From: Vulcanisaeta distributa JCM 11216
GTDB lineage: Archaea > Thermoproteota > Thermoprotei > Thermoproteales > Thermocladiaceae
Assembly: GCF_001315985.1 (NCBI RefSeq)
Contig: NZ_BBBI01000010.1
Coordinates: 20,722 to 84,721 of the forward strand
Reading direction: 5' to 3'
Length of the DNA: 64,000 nt
This document shows positions 40,228-50,862 of this stretch, in pieces. A program made the position numbers and the translations under genes. Every line of letters starts with the position of its first letter. The stretch's first letter is position 1. The notes under the pieces were generated by a model, which saw nothing but the letters and a program-made list of their open reading frames with translations, ran no database searches and was not told where the DNA came from.

Positions 40228-40518
40228 ATGGAAAGGCCACAACAACCAATGAAGGTACTGCAAAAAATGGTTGGCAAGCACATAACCATAAGGCTTAAGA
40301 ACAATAAGGTATTGAGGGGGGGTGTTCTCGTGAATTACGACGACTGCATGAACCTAATAATTGACGAAGGTGAGGAACTCGATCAGAAGGGTGAGAATGT
40401 GGTTGTTAAATACGGCAGATTAGTGATTAGGGGGGGTACGCAAGTGCTGTATATAACGTCTGAAGAAACAATGGGTGATGGGCATGGCCAGGACAATAAC
40501 AATAAACACAATAGATAG
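40228..40518 (+). CDS. Sm-like archaeal protein (SmAP/Lsm)
   Basis: RNA-binding ring protein. The Sm1 motif is KHITIRLKNNKVLRGGVLVNYDDCMNLIIDE, and the Sm2 motif YGRLVIRGGTQVLYIT. Homologues have single Gly in LRGxL and VIRGxxV; here both are doubled by seven-G runs at 40316-40322 and 40430-40436. The C-terminal tail is Gly/His/Asn rich and overlaps the MAT start. Binds U-rich RNA. Confidence 0.93.
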   Translation: MERPQQPMKVLQKMVGKHITIRLKNNKVLRGGVLVNYDDCMNLIIDEGEELDQKGENVVVKYGRLVIRGGTQVLYITSEETMGDGHGQDNNNKHNR

Positions 40519-41719
40519 GAAACCTGTTTCAGAATTGAATGTGGAGTTAGTGGAGAGGAAGGGCCTTGGGCACCCAGACTACATAGCGGATGCTTCGTCC
40601 GAGGCCGTTAGCAAGGCCTTGTCTAATTACTACCTTGAGAAGTACGGTATAATCCTACATCATAACGTAGATAAGGTACTCATTGTTGGCGGCCAGGCTA
40701 ATCCACGGTTTGGCGGTGGCGATATTATTCAACCAATATACATACTCGTCGCTGGTAGGGTGACAACCGAGGTTAGGACCGCCACGGGCGTTGAGAAGGT
40801 GCCGATAGGCACGATAATAATATCGGCAATTAGGGATTGGATTAAGAATAACTTTAGGTTCCTTGATCCGGATAAGCACGTGGTCATTGATTATAGGGTT
40901 GGCATGGGCTCGACGGACTTAGTTGGTGTTTATGAGCTTGGTGTTAAGGCAACGAGGATACCGTTAGCCAATGACACTTCAATTGGCGTTGGGTTTGCGC
41001 CATTAACTGACACGGAGAAGCTAGTACTTGAGACTGAGAGACTACTTAACTCCAGGGAGTTTAAGGCCAAGCTCCCTGAGGTTGGTGAGGATGTTAAGGT
41101 AATGGGGGGGCTGAGAATTGGTAAGGACGTTAAGTTAACGATAGCCTCAGCAATAATTTCATCCCTAGTTAAGGATAAGGACCACTACCTAAATATTAAG
41201 GAGGAGATCAAGAATAAGGTGCTTGACCTAGCCACAAAAATCGCGCCTAATCTAACTGTTGATGTTACCGTTAATGCCGCCGACAAGCCAGAGCACGGTA
41301 TATTCTACTTAACGGTGACTGGCACGTCTGCAGAGCACGGCGATGATGGAGCCACTGGACGTGGTAATAGGGCCAATGGATTAATAACACCAATGAGACC
41401 CATGACCATGGAGGCCACGGCAGGCAAGAACCCAGTTAGCCACATTGGTAAGCTTTACAACGTACTCGCCAATAAGATTGCTGAGAGGATCTATGGCGAG
41501 GTTAAGGGATTGAAAGAAGTCTACGTCTACCTATTAAGCCAAATTGGTAAGCCAATTAATGAGCCCCCCCTGGTTGCGAATGTGGAGGTTCTTCCAGAGC
41601 CTGGCGTCACATTGAGCGGTGAGGTTAGGAATGAGATTGACGGCATAGTTAATGAGGAGCTCGATAACATAACATCACTGACCGAGCTCGTAGTTAAGAG
41701 CAAGGTGTCGTTATTCTAA
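40484..41719 (+). CDS. mat: Archaeal S-adenosylmethionine synthetase (MAT)
   Basis: About 411 residues; makes SAM from methionine and ATP. Archaeal-type sequence: the N-terminus has [83 protein letters not shown]. In [10 protein letters not shown] the double Gly comes from a seven-G run at 41104-41110; the family has VMGLR. Otherwise intact. The start is the ATG giving MARTITIN; it overlaps the end of the SmAP gene. SAM supply suits the many SAM-using enzymes nearby. Confidence 0.94.
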   Translation: MARTITINTIDRKPVSELNVELVERKGLGHPDYIADASSEAVSKALSNYYLEKYGIILHHNVDKVLIVGGQANPRFGGGDIIQPIYILVAGRVTTEVRTATGVEKVPIGTIIISAIRDWIKNNFRFLDPDKHVVIDYRVGMGSTDLVGVYELGVKATRIPLANDTSIGVGFAPLTDTEKLVLETERLLNSREFKAKLPEVGEDVKVMGGLRIGKDVKLTIASAIISSLVKDKDHYLNIKEEIKNKVLDLATKIAPNLTVDVTVNAADKPEHGIFYLTVTGTSAEHGDDGATGRGNRANGLITPMRPMTMEATAGKNPVSHIGKLYNVLANKIAERIYGEVKGLKEVYVYLLSQIGKPINEPPLVANVEVLPEPGVTLSGEVRNEIDGIVNEELDNITSLTELVVKSKVSLF

Positions 41720-43673
41720 CACACCACTCCTCAAACGCCTATACTCATTTATCATCTTTCTTAACTGATCCTCATCAAGGGCACTGAGGAATTCCCTACC
41801 AAGGGATTCAATGGCATTATTAATAATAGACCTATCAATGAATAAGACCTCACTTAATGAACCGTTATAAACCATGCCGATGGGTATAACCCTCAAACCC
41901 CCCCTCTTCCATATTGGCCTTAGCATGCTCTTTTCAGTAATATCGATGAGAACCACGGAGTTTATGCCGATGCTTATTAACTTATCAATACCCACACTCA
42001 TTAACTCCCCAACACTCATCACAAGGATGGAATTATGTATCTGAGCCACTGAGTTAAGGTCGAGCCCCTCGGAGTACCTTATCAACACGTACTTACTACC
42101 CCTTAAGTACTCAAGGAAGTCATTCATTAGAGTCCTCATGTTACTCTCAAGCTCCTTAATCCTAAGCTTATACTTCTCAATATCGCCCTCAAGCATGTCA
42201 ATCCTGGCGTACAACGACCTAACGACTTGGTCCTTCCTAACCTCAGCATCGTAATTATTAATCAACTCCTCAAGCTTCTCCTTAGTCTCGCTATATAGCT
42301 TATTCAATCTCTCAATCTCAGCATTTAAAGTCCTTATCATGCTCTCATACTCCTCACGCAATTTATCACAATCGCACTCACACCTCTCAGTAGTCAGTAG
42401 CCTGACCTCCTGCTGTGGTTGAACATCAATCCTCCTACTAACCTCATCAATTGCCTGCCTTATTGACGCACCCTTAATAACGAGGGCCTTCGCATCATCA
42501 ATAGCCTTGGCATAAGCCTCCTGACCTCCTCCTCAACCCTATCAAGCTTAGGCTTCAACTGAATGAATGCCTTATAGGCCGCCGCCAGGGCATCCCTCAT
42601 GTGTGGGTCCTTAACGGCGATTCCCTGCTCACGGGAAATCTTAATTGCGATCTCGCTCTTCTCGGCAATGCTCAGGTCCCTATCTGGGTAGTAAATCACT
42701 GCACCAACCATTGCAGCCAACTTCTTGGCATAGTCTGAGGGTTTGGCTGTATCCACAGCAACTAGGACTGGCGTACCGTATTGATACACAATCCTAAGCA
42801 CATGCCTCCTACTCAGGTTCTTACCGCTTTGCAGTGTCAGCACGTTACCGTTTAGGTCAAGAACGGCCACCCCAGTGACTATGCCTGGGTCAATGCCAAT
42901 AATCAGCTTCCTATCCTTAGCAGTACTTATGCTCTCAGCACCCTCCTGCTCCGTTAATCCAACGAACTTTATTGAGTCCGTTGGTACTGACTCTATTATC
43001 ACCTTAACATCCATACTCTTACGCGGCTTAACCACGGACCTAACGAGACTCCTATCAGCATATACGATGAATACCACGGACCTCAACCCCTCACTCTCCG
43101 GTGTTATGAACATGTCATAATCAAGGCCATTACTCTCCAACCTCTCCCTAATCTCCTTAGCCAAGTACCTAATCCTATGGGCAATATTCCTCTCGAACCT
43201 ATTCCTACTCATGCCGCCCGGCGTGGTCGATATCGCGGCCTTAACAATTATCTTAGTCTCAGGCTCATAAACCTTAACAATAGACCCAACACCCATTGCG
43301 CACAGCCTCGCGAGGTATTCAGCGGTTGAGTCTGGGTCGAGCTTAGCCACATCCAATCCAAAGTACTTATTAACAAGGAGCTCCATCGTCTCATCAACGT
43401 CAGGCCTAACCTTCGTTACCTGGATTAGGTACACATTAAACGGGAGCCTACCGAGTCTCTTAATTATTGAGGGGCTCAACTCCATTAATTCGCCAATATT
43501 GTCAATGGCTATGGCCTTAGGCCTAACCTTCTTAACCATCTTTATTAAGTCTTGAGGATCAATGACCCCCCCTTCTCAATTATTTCGCCGTTACTAAGTA
43601 TCGCGTATGAGAACCTCCTACCATTGATGTCAATCCCAATTATCGGCCCTGAACTCAACTCCTCAATAAGCAT
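41711..43673 (-). CDS. DUF460 / COG2433 RNase H-like protein with coiled coil
   Basis: About 650 residues after repair. The N-terminus IGIDINGRRF, the next RNase H-like core with IIGIDPGIVTGVAVLDLNGN and VAVDTAKPSDYAKKLAAMVG and PHMRDALAAAYKA, a long coiled coil (about 42120-42360), and a C-terminal domain with MSVGIDKLISIGINSVVLID. Breaks: seven Cs at 43566-43572 where five fit (EKGVIDPQDLIKM), and one G lost near 42518. The catalytic-looking Asp in IGIDPG suggests nuclease or Holliday-junction resolvase ancestry, but the function is unknown. It converges with MAT, overlapping by nine bases. Confidence 0.85.
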
Positions 43674-43727
43674 TACTTAAGCCTAGATTACTATCAACCT
43701 TACTTAAATTTGTTTATTCACGACTCA

Positions 43728-44734
43728 CTACACATCCTCGAATTCCTCCTCCTTCTCTGAGCCCATGAGCTCACTCAATCCCTCACTACCGAGCAACTCC
43801 TCAAGGGCCTCCTCAAGACTCTCCTCCCTAACCTCCACATTACCAACCACGTAATTATAGACCTCATAAACATCAACATCAAGCCCAAACCTCTTCATAA
43901 AGTACTTAGTTATGTTCGTGACATCTCTACGCAGCATATCCAAGGCGCCTGGCGCATTCCTTGGTACCCACTGAGGCCAGTCGATGATGTACGGCTCACC
44001 ACTGTCCAAGTCAATCATTATATTAAATTCGCTTAAGTCCCCCATGAACAATACCAACATCTGCAAATAACTTCTTAATACCCTCAATAATGCCCCCAGT
44101 ACAGGTCCTCGGGATTGTCTGCATCACCAACCTCGGATAACTGCGCACCGTTTATGTAGGACATCACTACCGTGTGCCTATTAACGGTTATTGGCCTGGG
44201 CACGTTAATCCCAGCATTATATGCGAGGACCAGTGCCTTGTACTCAGCATGGGCTGAGAGCCTCGACTCATAAAGCCAAGTTATATGCCTCCTACTCCCA
44301 ATCCAAGCCCTAAACCTCCTAATCTGCCTAAAACTCGTCCTGCCAAGCCTATGGAACTTAAGCACGACCTTGCCATCACCGACAGCATCACCTGCATATA
44401 CGTCAGACTCCTTACCAACGCCAATCGGTGTTGGGCTAACCTTCTCGATAATGCCCCCCCTCTTGGCAAGTGTGTGCAGCGCCAGTGCGTCGTAGCCCAT
44501 GAAGGTGAGCCTATAACCAGTGTAATTACCCCCCCTGTACCTAATTACCATGCCAAGCGCATTAAGTTTTTTCAGGGATTTACCAATTAATTCCTCAGGC
44601 CTCTTACTCCAGTCAGCAATGACCTCAATCGGCACATACTCAAACTTCCTATGACCAATCTCAATAACCCTAAGTACCCTAAGGTCAAAGGAATCCAATT
44701 GATCATACGCATTAACGAGACTTTTAATACTCAA
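43728..44734 (-). CDS. rio2: RIO-type serine kinase Rio2
   Basis: Atypical protein kinase for 40S/30S ribosome maturation, 335 residues. N-terminal winged helix (ELIGKSLKKLNALGMVIRY), ATP loop GVGKESDVYAG, Lys in KVVLKFHRLGRTSFR, catalytic VHGDLSEFNIM, metal YIIDWPQW. The catalytic loop is broken by five Cs at 44039-44043; four restore HGDLSEFN. The C-terminal tail is acidic (EKEEEFEDV). It lies next to the DUF460 gene on the same strand. Confidence 0.93.
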
Positions 44735-44833
44735 TTAATCACCACAGTTGCTAGAATTAGTACGCCAAATTTAAATCAAACTACCACATAAATTTAAGGA
44801 AAAAGCATATTAAATAGAGCTAGATTACAATAA

Positions 44834-46157
44834 CGTGTTTGATTACACACCTAAACAATTAACACTTAGACAGAGCCTACTCGCCGCCATCAGTACAATG
44901 CTCGTCTGGGGGGCCTTGAGTACTACGACATTATACTTTTCACGTCGTTAGCGCCAATACTTGAGATGTACTTCTTCCCATCAAAGGTGGCAGAGGTAAG
45001 CGCTATAGAGACCTGGGGAGCCTTTGCGACGACGTACTTCGTCAGACCCATCGGCGCAGTAATATTTGGTTGGGTTGGTGATGTCAGCGGAAGGAGGCTG
45101 GCGACTATATCGGATGCTGCGCTCGTGGGATTGGCAACACTCGCAATAGGTTTATTGCCCACGTACCGCACCGCCGGTGTCCTAGCACCAATACTACTAT
45201 ACCTAATGAGGGCACTTCAAGGAATTGGACTTGGGGGTGAAGCAGGTGGCGGCGCGGCCTGGGCCCTTGAATTAACGCCTAAAGGCATTAAACCCTACAT
45301 AAATGGTGTTATGTATTCGGGGCTTTCATGGGCGGTGTTCCTAACGTCATTCGTGACCCTAAGTATGAAATCGGCAATGCCGCAAACCTTCAGCGTTTAT
45401 GGTTGGAGGATACTCTTCATAACGGGTGCCATACCAGCTAATAGCCTTAGTAATCAGGCTCTGGGGGGGCTCGGAATCCCTCGAGTGGATTGAGCAGGTT
45501 AAGTCCAAGGGGGGGATTGTTAAGGTACCGCTTGGAGTTGTTTTATCCCGCTATTGGGTACCATTCATTGCATTAATACTGATTAACCTAGGATTAACGA
45601 TTTACTACTACGGCGGATCGGGTTACTGGCCCTATGTAATGCGTGACATAGTTGCACCAAAGTTACAAATACCAAGTGAGCAGGCCTACAGGTGGGCCCT
45701 ACTGCTTGGCGTATATGGCGGTATAGGCGCCGTGGTTGGTGAATTGCTCAGTGGATTTCTGATAAGGGCGTTGGGCCTTAGGGGGGGGTCCTTCATCGTA
45801 CCATCAACACTCCTATTGGTGCTAAGTCCATTCATTGTTTACCTAGCATTCACGCTAAACCCATTATCAACATATGCAAGCCTATTGATGGGGGGGATCC
45901 TCTTTGGCCTAGCCGCAGCGCCCCAGACACTCTACTTCACTTCAATATTCCCAACAGAGGTTAGGTGGAGTGCCGTGGCCTTTGGATGGAACTTAAACGC
46001 GTCAATAGGCCCATTATCCACGGCGGCTGTAATGCTAATCCTAGATTCATCACCAAGTAGTCCAGCAATGCTTGCTATATACGGCTCAATAGTGATGATT
46101 ATTGGGGGGGCATTGCTGGTAATCCTGGGCTCACTGATAAGGACTAGGGAGTACTAG
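44834..46157 (+). CDS. MFS transporter, metabolite:H+ symporter type
   Basis: About 440 residues, 12 membrane segments. Signatures GWVGDVSGRRLATISD between helices 2 and 3, and GLGGEAGGGAAWALELTP, typical of the sugar/metabolite-proton symporter group. It begins at GTG 44834. Breaks: six Gs at 44908-44913 (four give LVWGLEYYDIILFTSLAP), and a frame change near 45443 before a seven-G run (native IRLWGSESLEWI). Convergent with the phosphatase, overlapping by 14 bases. Confidence 0.85.
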
Positions 46158-46647
46158 CGCCCTTGGTATTTCGTAAATAATGCTCAAAAGCAATGAGGGT
46201 CAGGTATTGCTCATTTGTTATTGATAATTCATCATTATACCTACCAACAACCTCAATTGCATCATCAGCACTCAACCCCCCCCTCCTATACATTAGGTAT
46301 GCGGCTATGACCGTGGGTGACCTACCAATACCTGCATGGCAATGAACGAGGACGGGCTTACCGCTCATTATATTCTTATCAATCCAGGTAACAATATTAT
46401 AAAGAACGTCCTCAGGCGGTGCATAGCCATCCCTAGTCGGAACGTGTAAATAATCCATGCCTAACTTCCTCAACGTATTTATGTATTCATGGAAGTCCCA
46501 ACCCTCCATGGCGAACTCCCACTCCTCAACGAGTATCACCACGGCCCTAATCCTCATCCTATGCCACATGGCCACCGTGTCCTCATCAAGCGGCATTGAC
46601 GAGCCCGCCAGAGCGCCCTCAATTACCCAGTACGGGAATTTCACCAT
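46144..46647 (-). CDS. Dual-specificity / tyrosine protein phosphatase
   Basis: Intact 167-residue cysteine phosphatase. The P-loop is VHCHAGIGRSPTVIA (HCxxGxxR) and the general acid Asp is in PTRDGYAPPED. Similar crenarchaeal phosphatases act on Tyr/Ser phosphoproteins. The seven-C run at 46277-46283 gives RRGGLSADDA with one extra Gly. Confidence 0.9.
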   Translation of the reverse strand: MVKFPYWVIEGALAGSSMPLDEDTVAMWHRMRIRAVVILVEEWEFAMEGWDFHEYINTLRKLGMDYLHVPTRDGYAPPEDVLYNIVTWIDKNIMSGKPVLVHCHAGIGRSPTVIAAYLMYRRGGLSADDAIEVVGRYNDELSITNEQYLTLIAFEHYLRNTKGASTP

Positions 46648-46806
46648 TGCGCTTCATCACCTAAATGACTTGGTATTTTAATACTTATTCTCTTTAGAGT
46701 TTAATTAGGGGTGTTTGGTTCAATTCTTTATTTACTTAATTATTATGGCTGTAATTTATGTGAATATATTTAACTGAATATTATTGAATTATCGATAACA
46801 ACGCAC

Positions 46807-46816
46807 TTAAATATAA
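46807..46816 (+). promoter_or_regulatory. TATA box of the aldehyde oxidoreductase gene
   Basis: TTAAATATAA is centred about 24 bases upstream of the ATG at 46836. The preceding 150 bases are AT-rich and gene-free. A leaderless transcript is likely. Confidence 0.55.
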
Positions 46817-46835
46817 CCACTTGGTTAATCCATCT

Positions 46836-48713
46836 ATGACGGTTTTTAGAATACTGCGAGTCGACTTATCAAGAGAGCACTTCACCGAGGAGGTAATTAA
46901 GGAGGACCTTCTAAAGAAATTCCTGGGTGGTAGGGGGATTAGCCGCGTACTTAGCCCTTAAGGAAATACCAAGGGGCATTGACCCATTAAGTCCAAGCAA
47001 TAAGTTATTCATATTTTCAGGCCCATTGAGTGGTATAGCCACGATATCCTCAAGTAGGGTTAACGTAACCACGAGGTCTCCATTGACAGGGGGGGTTTAC
47101 ACCCACGCAAATGCCGGTGGCAACTTCTCATACTGGCTTAGGAGGTCTGGCTATGATGGCTTAATAATCGAGGGTAAGGCTGATGAACCGGTATACCTGG
47201 TTATTAAGGATGGAGAGCCAAAGCTAAAACCAGCCAAGCACATCTGGGGGGGCAAGTGGACTGGGGCCTCCACTAAGATAATACTTGAGGAGAATGGATT
47301 CCCACCTGATGAGACAAAGGCTGGCGTTGCTGTGATTGGACCAGCTGGTGAAAACCTTGTTAAGTTCGCAGGCATTAGGATGAGCGATTATGAGAGGTTC
47401 GCAGGGAGGGGGGGCGGCGTTGGTGCCGTCATGGGAAGCAAATTACTTAAGGGAATACTGGTCTGGGGGGGAACGAGGGACTTAAGCAAGGAGCTCGTTG
47501 ATAAGGCCAAGTTCATGAAGGTTAATAGTGATATTGTTAAGAGGATTGCAACTCATGATACAACTAAGGTGCTTCATAAGTACGGTACAAACGTATTGAT
47601 GAATATCGTGCAGTCAATAGGTGCGCTACCTCACTATAACTTTGGCGGTACTGGGAAGATCGCGACGTGACACCAGTCAGTGAGGAGTATATAAAGGACC
47701 ATTACCCAACGGAGACCCACGGCTGTTATAACTGTCCAATAGCCTGCACGCAAATGCCCACGGTTAAGTCCGGCCCATTTAAGTTCTCCGTTACTGAGAA
47801 GTACGTGAAGCAGGAGTATGAGAATACCTGGGCCCTTGGACCTAATGTTGGCTCAATAGACCCGGAGGCTAATCTCAGGTTCCAGAAGTTGGCCAATGAA
47901 CTTGGCCTAGACACCATAAGCCTAGGTAACACCCTTTCAATGGCCATTGAACTGGCTAAAAACGGCAAATTGAACCTAGACATTGACTGGGGTGATGCGG
48001 GTTCCCTTGAGTACTTAATACACAAGATTGCCTATAGGGATGGCATTGGCGATGAATTGGCAGAGGGTGATTACAGGTTAGCCGTTAAGTATGGGATGCC
48101 ACAATTATTCGTCGGATCAAGAGGACAGGGGGGGCTACCTGCTTATGACCCGAGGGCACTCAAGGGCTTCGCACTAGCTTACTACACGGCCAATAGGGGG
48201 GGCGGCGACCACCTGGAGGCCTACACACCGACTTGGGAGATATTTGGTGTTCCTGAGAAGGTTGACCCATTCTGCGAGACGCAGGAGTGCATTGAGAAGC
48301 AGGCAAGGATTGTTAAGTGGAACCAGGACTTATTCGCGGTTGTTGACTCAACGATATTCTGCAAGTTCGAGAACCTAATGCCCAACATAGATACCGAGAA
48401 GGACTTCGCAGACCTATACAACGCTGCCTTTGGATGGGACTTAACACCACAGGACGTGCTCACGACTGGTGAGAGGATATTCAATGTGGAGAGACTGCAC
48501 TGGGTTAGGGAGGGTAAGTGGGTTAAGGATGAGTTACCGCCTAGGATGAGGGAGCCAATACCGGACGGCCCCGCCAAGGGCCACACAGCGTCCAAGATGT
48601 TTGACGAGGGAATAAAGGTGTATTATAAGCTTAGGGGGGGTTGGGTTGATGGCAAACCCACAAGAGACACACTAAAGAGGTTAGGGCTTGAGGAGTTTGA
48701 GTACCTCTTATAA
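46836..48713 (+). CDS. aor: Tungsten-containing aldehyde ferredoxin oxidoreductase
   Basis: About 625 residues after repair. N-terminus FRILRVDLSRE and FLGGRGLAAYLA, MoCo binding SNKLFIFSGPLSG and GRGGGVGAVMGSKLLKGI, Fe-S and pterin CYNCPIACTQMP, and C-terminal DTISLGNTLSMAIEL and GSRGQG. The 4Fe-4S Cys set CYNCPIAC plus a later STIFCKF is present. Breaks: five Gs at 46933-46937 (four fit) and one C lost near 47663. It oxidises aldehydes to acids with ferredoxin; members of this family include AOR, FOR, GAPOR and WOR. No partner gene is next to it. Confidence 0.92.
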
Positions 48714-48741
48714 TCACGTTAGTAAAAAACCTACATCAAAT

Positions 48742-49680
48742 TTATTGTTTACCTAATTCATTTCTGATTTTCACAGCCTCCCTAAGCACCAAATCCTTTA
48801 TTTCCTCACCATCAACCTTACCATCAGCTAAAACCTCAATTATTGCCTGGTAAAGGTTAGTGCTTTGCCAGGTCTCACCAACCTTAACCCTAACACTCTT
48901 AATCCTACCATCTCTAAGGGCCTCCTTAATCCTCTCCTCAAAGACCCAGGGATCAATACTCGATGGCACGTCAATCCTAGCCCTAATACGCTTAAAAGGC
49001 GCAACATCCCTGTGTATTATTAAGGCGTCAAGCATCACGTAATTAGGTATGGTATACACCCAACCACTATCGCTAATAACCTCCGTGAACATCAGCGTTA
49101 TGTTCCTAATGACGCCTGTAAAACCATTCGGCAACCCCTCATGCGGGTACATAGTCCTTACTATGCCGTACCTCCAATTAACGATTGTAATCCTATCACC
49201 CGGCTTATACCTACCAGTCATTATGATGACGATACCGGCAATGACGTTTGATAGCGTCTGCTGCGCGGCTAGACCAACAATAATACCAACCGCAGTACCT
49301 GAGAAGGCGGCCACCGAAAGGCCGAACTTCTCGAAGGTCACGGCCAAGGCTATCAATATAGCCACTATGAGCACGGTATCAAGCACGAACTTAAGCACCG
49401 TACCCCTAACCCTATCATACCTACTAATGTAATCACTAACCCTCCTCCCAGTATCCCAAACGAGGATTGCACCAATGGTGACTATAATCACGGACCTAAC
49501 AACACTATCGTAGGTCAGGAGAATACCCTTCCAATTAGTGGGTATTAGGTAGAAGACTATGTTTATGTAAAGTACGTAAATCAAGACACCAATTATGGCA
49601 AGGAGAATCCACTCAAGCAATAACCTAACAATAAGCCTACCAACACCAACAGCGGTATTACTACTACCCATACCCAACAC
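48742..49680 (-). CDS. Small-conductance mechanosensitive channel (MscS family)
   Basis: Intact 312 residues and free of seven-base G/C runs. Four N-terminal membrane helices, then the pore helix GLSVAAFSGTAVGIIVGLAAQQTLSNVIAGIVIIMTGRYKPGDRI, the MscS beta domain (VNWRYGIVRTMYPHE, TIPNYVM) and an alpha/beta C-terminus. It releases solutes on osmotic downshift. Confidence 0.93.
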   Translation of the reverse strand: MLGMGSSNTAVGVGRLIVRLLLEWILLAIIGVLIYVLYINIVFYLIPTNWKGILLTYDSVVRSVIIVTIGAILVWDTGRRVSDYISRYDRVRGTVLKFVLDTVLIVAILIALAVTFEKFGLSVAAFSGTAVGIIVGLAAQQTLSNVIAGIVIIMTGRYKPGDRITIVNWRYGIVRTMYPHEGLPNGFTGVIRNITLMFTEVISDSGWVYTIPNYVMLDALIIHRDVAPFKRIRARIDVPSSIDPWVFEERIKEALRDGRIKSVRVKVGETWQSTNLYQAIIEVLADGKVDGEEIKDLVLREAVKIRNELGKQ

Positions 49681-49768
49681 AGCAATGATACGAACTTAAT
49701 AATAAAGGTTATTCACATGAGGTGCAGGGAAGAAAAGCATAAAAACACGAATAAGGCATTAGACCTGA

Positions 49769-49872
49769 GGGCCGTAGCTCAGCCAGGTTGGAGCGCCCTG
49801 GGGGGGCATGTGCCCCCCCGCGTAAGGCTGATAACCGGGAGGTCCCGGGTTCAAATCCCGGCGGGCCCACCA
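49769..49872 (+). tRNA. tRNA-Ile (GAT) with a 27-base intron at the non-canonical position 29/30
   Basis: GGGCC(C)G acceptor, D arm GCTCAGCCAGGTTGGAGC, anticodon arm CCC-[intron]-GG-CTGATAA-CCGGG, T arm CCGGGTTCAAATCCCGG, acceptor CGGGCCC, A73 and CCA encoded. The intron (T G7 CATGTG C7 GCGTAA) sits inside the 5' strand of the anticodon stem; a bulge-helix-bulge forms with GCGC:GCGT and bulges CCT and AAG. As given the 5' acceptor reads GGGCCGT with one C missing (49772-49773); GGGCCCG pairs fully. The intron hairpin has a seven-base stem of G7:C7, probably four natively. Confidence 0.92.
49836..49872 (+). repeat. Inverted repeat copy 1: 3' half of tRNA-Ile, matching tRNA-Val
   Basis: A 37-base segment from CGGGAGGTCCCGGG to the CCA is repeated in inverted orientation at 50826-50862 with one mismatch (A/G in the T loop). 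Both copies are 3' parts of tRNA genes, so part of the likeness is shared tRNA structure. The 953 bases between hold a gene remnant. Confidence 0.7.
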
Positions 49873-49938
49873 ATCTTGCATTGTTATTTTCCAGGAAAAC
49901 TAATTGCATTACAAGGCTGGAAGATTCTTAGTGGCTCA

Positions 49939-50752
49939 TTAAACTTCAATAATATCACCAGCTTTGACGCTGGTCTTACTCAATGTATTATTTTTAACGT
50001 ACAGTAGTGTACCCTCGTCCCTAGTCCTCGCCACAATTCTGTCGTTCATCTTAATAAGATTCAATGGGTATGGTGGTAATACCTTCTCTGCTATACCTAT
50101 CACGGTCTTGTTACCATTAATTAATGGTGCTAGTACTATTACTTCTACCTCAAGTTCATTTAGCTCAACCTTAATTGAGCCACCAGCTTCAACAATGCCC
50201 CCCCACTCACCATTAATAACTTTATAATATACGTATTGGCCGCTTAGACTCATGGGCATGTTGTCTAACCTAAACTCCTCACTGATTCTTAAGCCATCCC
50301 TGTTAATGTTCATGATTGCAATTACTGGATATTCATTAACTGTTGATGCAAGTTTAAGAAGTACGGCTTCATTATATGGGTCCCTAAATAGGATATCCTT
50401 CATGGGCAGTGCCGGTTCATCTACCCGAATAACCTCACCATCATTGAGTGTGATCCATTTAATTAACTTGACATTGGTCCTTTCTGGTTCACGATCAGTG
50501 ATGTAAACAGGGCCTCCACTGAATACCCTCGTTACTGCTATTAACCTGGCCGATTGGTCATAACTCATCCACATATCATAATCAGGATACGCAAAGTGAC
50601 TGTAGAGCAGGCTATTGTAAACACTCCATAATGTGTGTAACTTAGCATCTGCACGCCACATTGGTATGTAGTCCTGTGAAACCCTCATGGCATTACAGGG
50701 CGTAATTACTGTGGTTCCCAGGAGCCATATCCATGCAATTCGATACGTTTAA
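49939..50752 (-). pseudogene. Remnant of a GH36 alpha-galactosidase / raffinose synthase family gene
   Basis: The C-terminal 250 codons match the GH36 / SIP1 pattern: RVSQDYIPMWRADAKLHTLW, PDYDMWMS, FSGGPVYITDREPERTN, DGEVIRVDEPAL, MNINRDG. Upstream in another frame is NCMDMAPGNHSNY, which matches the same family (NCMSM). Everything before about 50752, that is the N-terminal two thirds with the catalytic barrel's early part, is missing. The remaining part ends 60-80 bases from the 3' end of tRNA-Val. So this is truncated at a tRNA, unlike the other breaks, which are single-base changes. Not functional as an enzyme as seen. Confidence 0.75.
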
Positions 50753-50825
50753 GCTATTTGGGACGTGGCTAATTGAAGGGTTAGGACTCAAAACAACTAA
50801 GGCAAACCTCAATCCGCAACAAACG

Positions 50826-50862
50826 TGGTGGGCCCGCCGGGACTTGAACCCGGGACCTCCCG
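50826..50862 (-). repeat. Inverted repeat copy 2: 3' half of tRNA-Val
   Basis: Inverted copy of 49836-49872 with one mismatch in 37. The two tRNA 3' ends face each other across the GH36 remnant. Confidence 0.7.
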
